A program made the translations under genes and the position numbers. Source: Candidatus Gastranaerophilales bacterium (lineage in GTDB: Bacteria > Cyanobacteriota > Vampirovibrionia > Gastranaerophilales > Gastranaerophilaceae). Taken from it: DNA of 15,642 nt. Location of the stretch: assembly GCA_910587375.1 (NCBI GenBank), contig CAJULR010000032.1:1-15642 (forward strand), read 5' to 3'. Of this stretch, positions 1-6,109 are shown piece by piece. A model generated the notes under the pieces. It saw nothing but the letters and a program-made list of their open reading frames with translations, searched no databases and had not been told where the DNA came from. Numbering within the stretch: position 1 is the stretch's first letter; the number at the start of each line of letters is the position of its first letter.

Positions 1-237
1 AAATTATCGCTCGATAGTTTATTAAAAAATGTAATCAACCATCCTGAGCTGCATTTTGAAGATTATAAAAAAATTAATAAAATTATTTTAGCACCTGATG
101 AGATAAAGCTATCTAAAAAAAAAAGAAATAGTATTTTGCTTTTAAAAAAAGACGGCAAAACCTATCAGGTTGTGATTAAAACCACATTAAACAAAGAGGA
201 AAATTTTTTAACATCATTCAGACTTGCAGAACACTAA
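1..237 (+). CDS. C-terminal fragment of a BECR-fold (phage barnase/EndoU/colicin/RelE-like) nuclease domain protein
   Basis: The reading frame is open from base 1 and ends at TAA 235-237, giving 78 residues; the start lies outside the window. The tail reads as KDGKTYQVVIKTT followed by ENFLTSFRLAE. This pattern (a basic strand, then 'V-V-I-K-T', a turn, and a 'T/S-x-F/L-R' strand) is what I recall of the C-terminal core of the phage-Barnase-EndoU-ColicinE5/D-RelE nuclease domains. Those domains usually sit at the end of polyvalent or portal/MuF-type phage proteins, or act as toxins. The fragment is very rich in lysine and isoleucine and shows no membrane segment. It is followed by 236 bases without a gene, so it is probably the last gene of its unit. 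The reading frame is certain; the family call is from pattern memory of a short fragment and moderate at best. It could be another small alpha/beta protein. Confidence 0.5.
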   Translation, partial: KLSLDSLLKNVINHPELHFEDYKKINKIILAPDEIKLSKKKRNSILLLKKDGKTYQVVIKTTLNKEENFLTSFRLAEH

Positions 238-283
238 TGTGAATATTGGTTTTAAGTAAATAGTATAAAAATTGGCATTAAAA

Positions 284-367
284 AAGATTATCTTAATTAT
301 GAGGACTCCCGCACCCCTCTGTCGCCTGTTGGCCCGGTAGGGAGAATTACCGTACTAAGATAATCTT
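284..367 (+). ncRNA. Candidate structured RNA or cis-regulatory leader upstream of hisS
   Basis: A perfect 12-bp inverted repeat (284-295 with 356-367) encloses 60 bases that are far more GC-rich than their surroundings. Inside, GAGG 301-304 can pair with CCTC 316-319, GCC 324-326 with GGC 331-333, and CGGTA 335-339 with TACCG 348-352. The loop of the first hairpin contains CTCCC (306-310) and the loop of the third contains GGGAG (340-344). These are exactly complementary, so a 5-bp kissing-loop or pseudoknot is possible. There is no T-box signature, no SRP RNA core and no U-tract for a classic terminator. It lies 106 bases before hisS. It could be a riboswitch-like leader, a small RNA, a ribozyme or a small inverted-repeat element. 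The orientation is assumed from hisS. Confidence 0.5.
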
Positions 368-473
368 ATATCTTTATTATAAAACATCTTTTTGATTTTT
401 CAACATAGGATATAAATGCATTTTTATAGTAAAATTGGTGTAGGGAATTTTAAGATTTTGAAGGAAAACCGGC

Positions 474-1703
474 ATGATAAAAGCGCAGAGGGGGACGAAG
501 GATATTCTCCCTGAAAACATTTTAACCTGGCAGAGAATTGAAAAAACTGCAAGAGAACTTTTTCAGAGGGCAAACTATAAAGAAATAAGAACCCCGATTT
601 TTGAAGCAACGGAACTTTTTAAGCGCGGCGTTGGGGATTCAACTGATATTGTAAATAAAGAAATGTATACATTTTCTGTTGGCGGGCAAAATAAAGATGA
701 AAGCTCAATCACGCTTCGCCCGGAAAACACGGCGGGCGTTGTGCGTGCGTTTATCGAACACGGTTTTTCAAGGGCAAGTGTGCCTGTAAAATTTTGGTAT
801 TTTGGACCTATGTTTAGATATGAAAGGCCGCAAAAAGGCCGTCAGAGGCAGTTTCATCAAATTGGCGTTGAAATGTTTGGGGTTAATGACCCGTCTGCGG
901 ACGCTGAAGTTATTGCTCTTGCTTTAAAATTTTTATCCGAAATGGGTTTAAAAGAGCTTGTGGCAGAGGTTAATTCCCTCGGCTGTACAAAATGCAGAGA
1001 TGAATATAAAAACAGGATTAAAGAAGTTCTAAAGCCTTATTTAGACAATCTTTGCGAGGATTGCAAAGTGCGCTATGAAAAAAATCCTTTAAGAATGCTT
1101 GATTGTAAAAACGAATCCTGTGCTAAAATTTTTGAAAATGATGAAATAAAACGTGTGATTTTATCTGATTTTATCTGCGAAGAGTGTCTTGAGCATTATA
1201 ATTCCGTGAAAAAATATTTAGATGTTCTTGGGGTTAAATATAAAGAAAATAAAATGCTTGTAAGGGGCTTAGATTATTACAACAGAACGGTTTTTGAAAT
1301 TAAAAGTGACGCGCTTGGCTCTCAAAGCGCTGTGGCAGGGGGCGGCAGATATGACGGGCTTGTTGAAATGCTTGGCGGGGAAAAGACGCCTGCTGTCGGC
1401 TTTGCGCTTGGGGTTGAAAGATTGTATGAGCTTGTTGAGCATACGGAAGAGCAAAAACTTGATTATTTTGTAGTTTCAAACTTGCAGGATAAAGCGATGG
1501 AAACTGTGCAATGTCTTCGTGATATGGGCAAAAGCGCCGATTTTGATTTTCAAAACAGAAAGTTTGGAAAACAGCTCGAGAAGGCGGGAAAAACTGCTAA
1601 AATGGCTGTGATAATTGGCGAAGATGAAGTTGCGGGCGAATATTACACGGTTAAAAACCTTGAAACAGGCGAACAAAAAAAACTCAAACTTTCAGAACTT
1701 TAA
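474..1703 (+). CDS. hisS: Histidyl-tRNA synthetase
   Basis: Cytosolic class II aminoacyl-tRNA synthetase that activates histidine with ATP and charges tRNA-His. The protein has 409 residues, the usual bacterial length. Visible motifs are motif 1 around residues 37-66, motif 2 at about 107-135 (FWYFGPMFRYERP... then RQFHQIGVEMFG), the histidine-specific HisA block LVRGLDYYNRTVFE at 262-275 with the catalytic arginine R264, the HisB block AVAGGGRYDGLVE at 286-298, and motif 3 PAVGFALGVERL at 306-317. The C-terminal anticodon-binding domain follows from about 328. Paired cysteines (171/174, 194/197, 211/216, 235/238) lie in the insertion domain, as I recall for several bacterial relatives. The ATG at 474 is preceded by AAGGA at 461-465. 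The gene stands alone. A structured element lies upstream, so leader control is possible but unproven. Confidence 0.97.
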   Translation: MIKAQRGTKDILPENILTWQRIEKTARELFQRANYKEIRTPIFEATELFKRGVGDSTDIVNKEMYTFSVGGQNKDESSITLRPENTAGVVRAFIEHGFSRASVPVKFWYFGPMFRYERPQKGRQRQFHQIGVEMFGVNDPSADAEVIALALKFLSEMGLKELVAEVNSLGCTKCRDEYKNRIKEVLKPYLDNLCEDCKVRYEKNPLRMLDCKNESCAKIFENDEIKRVILSDFICEECLEHYNSVKKYLDVLGVKYKENKMLVRGLDYYNRTVFEIKSDALGSQSAVAGGGRYDGLVEMLGGEKTPAVGFALGVERLYELVEHTEEQKLDYFVVSNLQDKAMETVQCLRDMGKSADFDFQNRKFGKQLEKAGKTAKMAVIIGEDEVAGEYYTVKNLETGEQKKLKLSEL

Positions 1704-1716
1704 TTTGCTTTCCATA

Positions 1717-1769
1717 AAACTTTCCTTAAATAAAAAGTATGTAATAATGTTTTTATCAAAGGAAAGTTT
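1717..1769 (+). promoter_or_regulatory. Long AT-rich hairpin just upstream of the HEXXH protein gene
   Basis: An 11-bp perfect inverted repeat (1717-1727 with 1759-1769) continues after a 2-base mismatch on each side into a further 7-bp stem (1730-1736 with 1750-1756). The loop is 13 bases (1737-1749). The 3' arm contains AAAGGAAAG, a possible ribosome binding site about 12 bases before the ATG at 1779, so the fold could hide it. A second purine-rich AAGGAAG (1772-1778) touches the start codon directly. Too AT-rich and lacking a U-tract for a standard terminator of hisS. Confidence 0.4.
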
Positions 1770-1778
1770 ATAAGGAAG

Positions 1779-2531
1779 ATGAGGGTAGGATTTTTGAAAA
1801 TTAAAGATATATTTAATATTTTTGGGATTTTGTTTGCGCTGGTGTTTTGCGTCAATTCGGCCAATGCAATAATGGAACCCCCTGTCGGGCCCGGGGGGGC
1901 GCCTTCTGCGGTTGGGGCTCCGGGAAAAGCGCCTATTTCGGTGCCGCAAAAGTTTACGCCAAATGAAGTTGTTTTAACTGACGCTATAATGAAACAATAC
2001 AGGGCTTCTACAAAGGATGTGAGGCTTATTTATGCCGCGGAAACGCTGAAAGGAACGGTTGCTGATTATTCAAGGCGCGCAATTTTAGGGGATAATTTGA
2101 CAGGAAAACCTATTAAACTTGAATTTCGCGACCTTTCAACGCTAAACCCGCAGTATGCAGATTTTGACGCTTTAGGCTGGAAACAAAAAGGGAAGTTGAA
2201 TATTTTTATCAACATTAAACATCAAAATGCTCCAAAAGAAGCGCTTGCAGCGGTTTTAGCCCATGAGGCAATTCACCAGGATGAGCTAAATTCATTAAAC
2301 GAAGAAACATACTGCTGGACGCTTGAAGCGGCGGTTTGGACACAACTGACGGATGACAAGCCTGAATTGATGGAGATTTCAAGCGCACTTGTGGACAGGG
2401 AAAACACCATTAAAAAGCTCTTTGTAAAAGGGGGTTATACGGGAAAATATATAAGAAAGTCTGTGCTTTCAAACGCAGGATATCAGGGGCTTCCATCCCG
2501 CTCCCCAGGGTTTGAGGATGAAGATTTATAA
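1779..2531 (+). CDS. Secreted putative metallopeptidase with an HEXXH motif
   Basis: A 250-residue protein with a clear signal peptide: basic start, hydrophobic stretch at about 9-28, and a likely cleavage site after ANA (residue 30). A Pro/Gly/Ala-rich linker follows (31-57). The folded part (about 60-230) contains HEAIH at 162-166, then SLNEETYCW around 172-180. This resembles a gluzincin-type zinc site in which H162 and H166 bind metal, E163 is catalytic, and E175, E176 or E183 supplies the third ligand. I do not recognise the family beyond that. The protein at 4232-5440 is a clear paralogue: GDNLTGKPIKLEF versus GDNLSGKPIKVEF, and SLNEETYCW versus SVNEESYAW, but it has lost the HEXXH motif. 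Likely periplasmic or surface; substrate unknown. The ATG at 1779 is used, although the nearest Shine-Dalgarno is either unusually close or about 12 bases away. Confidence 0.85.
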   Translation: MRVGFLKIKDIFNIFGILFALVFCVNSANAIMEPPVGPGGAPSAVGAPGKAPISVPQKFTPNEVVLTDAIMKQYRASTKDVRLIYAAETLKGTVADYSRRAILGDNLTGKPIKLEFRDLSTLNPQYADFDALGWKQKGKLNIFINIKHQNAPKEALAAVLAHEAIHQDELNSLNEETYCWTLEAAVWTQLTDDKPELMEISSALVDRENTIKKLFVKGGYTGKYIRKSVLSNAGYQGLPSRSPGFEDEDL

Positions 2532-2533
2532 AC

Positions 2534-2562
2534 TTGTCAATTTAAAGTTTTATGCTTATAAT
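2534..2562 (+). promoter_or_regulatory. Strong sigma70-type promoter for the AbiH gene
   Basis: TTGTCA at 2534-2539 (5 of 6 consensus bases), a spacer of exactly 17 bases, and a perfect TATAAT at 2557-2562. The predicted start near 2569 gives a short leader of about 25 bases containing AAGGAGG (2583-2589). It begins just after the stop of the preceding gene, so the AbiH gene can be transcribed on its own. Confidence 0.7.
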
Positions 2563-2593
2563 GCTTCTTTGAATTTAGTTTCAAGGAGGCATT

Positions 2594-3535
2594 TTGGCAA
2601 AATTATTTATAATCGGAAACGGATTTGATATTGCCCATGGGATGAAAACGAAATACGAACATTTTAGAGAGTTTTTGCGCAGAAAATATCCAAAAGCTGT
2701 ATCTGATGGTTCAATTCCCGAACCATATATGCTTCCTGACGGTGATGAAAAATATGATGATGATACAGTGGTTGGTGCAATTACGAGAATTCTTGATTAT
2801 ACGGAAGGAGATAAATGGTCAGATATAGAAACGTCCATTGGAAATCTTGATTATAGTGATTTTTTGGACACTTATGAGGATAATTGTATGACAGCGGATG
2901 ATTTTGATGAAAAAGAATTTAGGCGTCAATATTATGGAAATGAAGATAATGCAAGAAACCTTTGCGGCGCACTTCAACATATTTCGGATTATTTTGTGCA
3001 ATGGATTAGTGGGGTCAGAATAAAACACAATAAAAAAGCAGATTTTGAAAAATTAATCAATAGCAAAGAAGATTATTTTTTGAATTTTAATTATACACTA
3101 ACTCTGGAAAAACTTTACGGTGCGCAGAATGTTTGTCATATACATGGTAAAAAAGGCGATTATTATTTGTATTTTGGACATGGTAATAATGAAGACAAAA
3201 TGGATAAATATCAGAGAAATTGGTTTGGTGCTGAAAATGAGTTGATTGATTTTGAAAGGTGTCTTAAGAAAGATGTATTTAGCGCATACAGTGCCAACAA
3301 AGATTTTTTTAAGAAAATAACAAATATTGGTTCCATATATTCTTTTGGCTTTGCATATTCATTTGTGGATGAGTTTTATGTTGAGAGAATTTGTGAAATC
3401 ATTAAAAAGAAAGATATTGTTTGGCATCTAAATGATTACAAAGACCCTGAAAAACCCAATGAAATTGAAAGATTTAAAGAAGTTATCAAAAGAAACGGTT
3501 TCGTTGGGAGTTTTTCAACATTTCATGTTGGATAA
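2594..3535 (+). CDS. abiH: AbiH-family phage abortive infection protein
   Basis: A 313-residue cytosolic protein, the usual AbiH length. Family marks in order: the N-terminal LFIIGNGFDIAHGMKTKYEHF (residues 4-24), WSDIETSIGNLDY (75-87), FLNFNYTLTLEKLYG (162-176), HIHG (182-185), YFGHG (193-197), and FGFAYSFVDEFYVERI (251-266), which corresponds to the 'GhS-x-x-vD-x-Y' block. AbiH proteins protect bacteria against phage; the founding member is from Lactococcus and the molecular activity is not well established. The start is TTG at 2594, forced by the family's conserved N-terminus and supported by the near-perfect AAGGAGG four bases upstream; the first ATG would remove the GNGFD motif. It has its own strong promoter and sits between two paralogous secreted-protein genes, which suggests it was inserted there. 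There is no adjacent restriction or toxin partner, so it appears to be a solitary defence gene. Confidence 0.85.
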   Translation: MAKLFIIGNGFDIAHGMKTKYEHFREFLRRKYPKAVSDGSIPEPYMLPDGDEKYDDDTVVGAITRILDYTEGDKWSDIETSIGNLDYSDFLDTYEDNCMTADDFDEKEFRRQYYGNEDNARNLCGALQHISDYFVQWISGVRIKHNKKADFEKLINSKEDYFLNFNYTLTLEKLYGAQNVCHIHGKKGDYYLYFGHGNNEDKMDKYQRNWFGAENELIDFERCLKKDVFSAYSANKDFFKKITNIGSIYSFGFAYSFVDEFYVERICEIIKKKDIVWHLNDYKDPEKPNEIERFKEVIKRNGFVGSFSTFHVG

Positions 3536-3572
3536 AATTAACCTCATAGTTTTTTATTACTCTATTTTGAAA

Positions 3573-4031
3573 CTATACTGCGTTTTGAACGGGGATTTGG
3601 AGTTTTATGCCGGGAAGGGCTTTAATTTCTCTGTTTGTGGGTTCTTCTTCCAAGGTTTCTACCCAAACTGTTGTTGTGGATGTTTCAAAATCGACAGGAA
3701 TACTTGAAATGTCGAACACTTCTTTGACTTCAATTGCATAGTTTATATCAACAAAATTTAATTTTTCGTATTTTTCTATGTAAAATTCCTCCCCGCCGCA
3801 GATTGGGCAAAATTTTGAAATGGGGATAATTTCTTTCACTTCACCAAAGGCCGCTCTTGTTGCCTCCCTTTTATGGGCGCAGCATTTACACCTTAAAACG
3901 TAATAATATTTTTTAAGATATGCGCCGCAATCCGGGCAATAGCCTTCGTTTGAATTTAAAAGAGCGTGTGTATGGCGGCATTTTTTCCCGCTTTGGATGA
4001 TTGAAATTAAATAAAGGAAAATATTTTTCAT
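3573..4031 (-). CDS. Small multi-cysteine zinc-ribbon protein, function unknown
   Basis: A 152-residue protein convergent with the AbiH gene. The N-terminal half is a metal-binding module: C18, H20 and H22, then CPDC at 32-35, C48-K-C-C51, and CPIC at 75-78. C48/C51 with C75/C78 would make one four-cysteine zinc ribbon; C32/C35 with C18 or a nearby histidine could make a second site. The first 13 residues are hydrophobic but short, with no convincing signal peptide. The C-terminal half (about 90-152) is acidic and lacks motifs I recognise. No Shine-Dalgarno precedes the ATG at 4031. Instead, a promoter is positioned so that transcription would start at or next to the A of the ATG, suggesting leaderless translation. 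Its stop lies 37 bases from the AbiH stop. I do not recognise the family; it may be an accessory to the neighbouring defence gene or an unrelated regulator. Confidence 0.7.
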   Translation of the reverse strand: MKNIFLYLISIIQSGKKCRHTHALLNSNEGYCPDCGAYLKKYYYVLRCKCCAHKREATRAAFGEVKEIIPISKFCPICGGEEFYIEKYEKLNFVDINYAIEVKEVFDISSIPVDFETSTTTVWVETLEEEPTNREIKALPGIKLQIPVQNAV

Positions 4032-4038
4032 ATTTTGA

Positions 4039-4066
4039 ATATTAATAAGTTTTTTTATAAAGTCAA
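4039..4066 (-). promoter_or_regulatory. Promoter predicted to give a leaderless mRNA
   Basis: On the minus strand, TTGACT (4066-4061, 5 of 6) is followed after 16 bases by TAATAT (4044-4039, 4 of 6). Only seven bases separate the -10 element from the ATG at 4031, so the transcript should begin at the start codon. This fits the absence of a ribosome binding site. Confidence 0.5.
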
Positions 4067-4138
4067 AAGGCGTGCTTGCAAAAAATATGCAATGTAAAGC
4101 TTATTATAAGGCATTTGGTGTAAAAAAGCTTCTTTGCA

Positions 4139-4167
4139 TAGACAACACACCTTAATGCCGCTATAAT
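4139..4167 (+). promoter_or_regulatory. Strong sigma70-type promoter for the pseudo-metallopeptidase gene
   Basis: TAGACA at 4139-4144 (5 of 6), a 17-base spacer, and a perfect TATAAT at 4162-4167. The expected start near 4174 gives a leader of about 58 bases. The leader contains a small hairpin (AAGGG 4185-4189 with CCCTT 4197-4201) and a GGAG ribosome binding site at 4218-4221. The rest of the 4032-4231 gap shows nothing else I can interpret. Confidence 0.65.
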
Positions 4168-4231
4168 ATTTAAAGGAAGTATATAAGGGCTAAATTCCCT
4201 TTAAAATAACATTTTACGGAGATTTTAGAAT

Positions 4232-5440
4232 ATGAAAAAGTTAATTCTTTCTTTTATAATGTGTGCGGTTTTTTTAGGGTTTAGCGCACCGTCATATGCT
4301 TTCGGGCTGACCCAGGCGCAAAAAGACGCTAAAAAAGCAAGAAAAGAGGCCATTAAGGCAGAAAAGCTTGCAAAAAAGGCGGAAAAGAAAAGAATTAAAA
4401 ATTTAAAGAAATTTTATAAACCCATTTCATCTGATATGAAGATTATTGACGCTATGGAACTTATGAAGACATCTCCGGGCGTTGGCGCATATGAAATGAT
4501 TGTTGGGGATAATTTATCGGGAAAGCCAATCAAGGTTGAGTTTGAAAACCTTGGTGAAATTAGGAAAAAATATACAAACTATGACGCTGTGAACAGAAAA
4601 AAAAGAGGCACATTGTATATTTATGTTGACAAAAGACATAAAAACGCACCGCCAGAAGCTATCGCAGCGCTTGTTTCAGGAATTCCCGTTCATATTAACG
4701 ACAAAAAAGATTCTGTGAACGAAGAAAGTTACGCCTGGGCGGTTGAAGCTGTTGTTTGGGGTTATTTATCAAGAAAAAACCCTGAAGCTGTCAGCCAAAG
4801 GTCTAGGCTTGTAAATAGGGAAGAGATTTTAAGACAGCAGTATGAAAAATCTCCAAGAAATGCAAAATATATTGTTGAAACTGTAAGGAAAAAACGTGGA
4901 GATATTAGATATAAATGGGAATCTCCGGGGTATAACCATAAACAATATACGGCAAAAATTCAAAGATTATACGATATTTATAACAACAATGTTCTTGTTT
5001 TGGATCAAAAGAAGAAAAGCGTTTTCCCGGTTTCAAACACGGCAGATGGCATAATGCTTGCACCAAAAATCGGGGATGATAAAGCAATTGAAGGCAAAGT
5101 TCAAAAAGAGGCTGCAATAGAAACTGTTGTTGAAGAACCTGTAAAAGATGAAGCGGCAGTTGCGCGCGAAAAATACGAACAGTATGCAACTTCTCCAATT
5201 CCTGTGTCTGCCTGCAAGGCGCCTTGTTCTGCGCTTGGCTCTGCTTCATGTCCGGGGTCTTGCCCTTCTGTTTGCCCAAATAATAAAGACGTTGCAAGAG
5301 AGGTGCCAAAAGAAGGCGAAAGCGGTGCTGTAACAGAATGTCCTTATTGCAAGGTGACAGCGCAGGATGTTAGTGAAGAAGAATCTGACAATCAGGAAAG
5401 TAAAGCAAAAAAGAAGAATAAGAAGAAGAAAAATAAATAG
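4232..5440 (+). CDS. Secreted paralogue of the HEXXH protein with a degenerate active site and Cys/Lys-rich tail
   Basis: A 402-residue protein. Residues 1-23 form a signal peptide with likely cleavage after SYA. Residues 27-60 are a Lys/Ala/Glu-rich, probably coiled segment. Residues 65-235 align with the 250-residue protein at 1779-2531: VGDNLSGKPIKVEF, GTLYIYVDKRHKNAPPEAIAAL, SVNEESYAWAVEAVVW, and a shared SPG motif near the end of the domain. Where the paralogue has HEAIH, this protein has GIPVH (150-154), so the first histidine and the catalytic glutamate are lost. It cannot be a conventional HEXXH protease and is probably a pseudoenzyme, binding protein or structural relative. A unique C-terminal extension (about 240-402) carries seven cysteines (328, 332, 340, 344, 348, 370, 373; the last two as CPYC) and ends in a run of lysines (393-402). 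Function unknown; periplasmic or surface location is inferred. Confidence 0.82.
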   Translation: MKKLILSFIMCAVFLGFSAPSYAFGLTQAQKDAKKARKEAIKAEKLAKKAEKKRIKNLKKFYKPISSDMKIIDAMELMKTSPGVGAYEMIVGDNLSGKPIKVEFENLGEIRKKYTNYDAVNRKKRGTLYIYVDKRHKNAPPEAIAALVSGIPVHINDKKDSVNEESYAWAVEAVVWGYLSRKNPEAVSQRSRLVNREEILRQQYEKSPRNAKYIVETVRKKRGDIRYKWESPGYNHKQYTAKIQRLYDIYNNNVLVLDQKKKSVFPVSNTADGIMLAPKIGDDKAIEGKVQKEAAIETVVEEPVKDEAAVAREKYEQYATSPIPVSACKAPCSALGSASCPGSCPSVCPNNKDVAREVPKEGESGAVTECPYCKVTAQDVSEEESDNQESKAKKKNKKKKNK

Positions 5441-5459
5441 AAGTTATGAAAAAGATTTT

Positions 5460-5494
5460 AGGGGCTTTTTGATTTTTCAAAAAAGCCCCTTTTT
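5460..5494 (+). terminator. Rho-independent terminator, probably bidirectional
   Basis: An 11-bp stem (5460-5470 with 5480-5490) built on GGGGC/GCCCC, with a 9-base loop and a following run of T through 5494. It ends the plus-strand gene that stops at 5440. The A-rich 5' side gives a weaker U-rich tail on the minus strand, so it may also stop transcription of the convergent gene ending at 5518. Confidence 0.85.
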
Positions 5495-5517
5495 ATTATC
5501 TGTATTTCTATATGTAT

Positions 5518-5988
5518 TTATATGTCTTTTCCTGAAAGAGAAAGAAAATCTCCTCCGGGAGGGTTGTCGTCATCCCGCTTTTTCAGAGTTTTTTCAGATA
5601 TTCTATCTGCAAATTTATCAATCAAGCCAAAGACAACTTTTTTTACGGGGTTCTTTCCGTTTTCTTCAAACTCTTCTTCCTCATCCTCTTCATCATTTTT
5701 TATAAATTTATCATCGGATTTTGACACATCAAAGGATGAATTTCGGGAAGAATTTTTAGATGTATTGTAATAGTCATCGTCATCCTCGTATTCATCTTCC
5801 ACATATTCAAACTTGTCTTCGGCTTCGCCCTCAAGAATTACAGGGTCTATGGTTTCTTCAGGTTTTTTCTTCTTTTTGCCGCGACTTTGCATATAGCCTG
5901 TGTTTCCGCCGCCGCCATTATTCATCATGTTTTGCGCCTCTGTCACCTGAGGCTTGTTGTTCGGGCCGCCAATGTTAAATGAGGACAT
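5518..5988 (-). CDS. Acidic low-complexity protein of unknown function
   Basis: A 156-residue hydrophilic protein with no signal peptide or membrane helix. In order: a Gly/Asn-rich start (about 5-31), a run of five lysines (38-42), a strongly acidic stretch rich in Asp, Glu, Tyr and Ser (about 53-110), and a more ordered amphipathic helix VKKVVFGLIDKFADRISEKTLKK at roughly 115-137, the only part likely to fold. The minus-strand reading is preferred because the plus-strand frame is an implausible serine/phenylalanine-rich mirror, and because this start has a purine-rich AAGAAGGG about 8 bases upstream and a TATAAT at 6034-6029. No family recognised. The charge pattern suggests an intrinsically disordered binding or scaffold protein, but that is only inference. 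Confidence 0.7.
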   Translation of the reverse strand: MSSFNIGGPNNKPQVTEAQNMMNNGGGGNTGYMQSRGKKKKKPEETIDPVILEGEAEDKFEYVEDEYEDDDDYYNTSKNSSRNSSFDVSKSDDKFIKNDEEDEEEEFEENGKNPVKKVVFGLIDKFADRISEKTLKKRDDDNPPGGDFLSLSGKDI

Positions 5989-6028
5989 AAATTAACACCC
6001 TTCTTTTGTTTAAAAGTACCCTATACTT

Positions 6029-6034
6029 ATTATA
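6029..6034 (-). promoter_or_regulatory. -10 element for the acidic protein gene
   Basis: A perfect TATAAT on the minus strand, preceded directly by TG (near an extended -10). I see no convincing -35 at the standard distance. The transcript would have a leader of about 34 bases that includes the AAGAAGGG ribosome binding site. Confidence 0.4.
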
Positions 6035-6109
6035 CACGGTTTTTATACAAAAGTAGTGCATTATTTGAATGATTAAGCGACAAATATTATAAGTGTAATA
6101 ATTAAAAAA

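Noticed and set aside
284..367. A T-box or classic attenuator controlling hisS
   Set aside because: There is no AGGGUGGNACCGCG-like T-box sequence and no GC stem followed by a U-tract. The element is therefore listed only as an unassigned structured RNA.
3546..3576. ATAGTTT/AAACTAT hairpin between the convergent AbiH and zinc-ribbon genes
   Set aside because: Seven weak A/T-rich pairs with a 17-base loop and no U-tract; not convincing as a terminator.
4905..5309. Antisense frame inside the pseudo-metallopeptidase gene
   Set aside because: It is a Gln/Leu-rich shadow of the real coding strand with no promoter or ribosome binding site.
5522..5770. Plus-strand reading frame rich in serine and phenylalanine
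   Set aside because: It mirrors the acidic minus-strand gene (Ser codons opposite Glu/Asp codons) and has no ribosome binding site or family resemblance.
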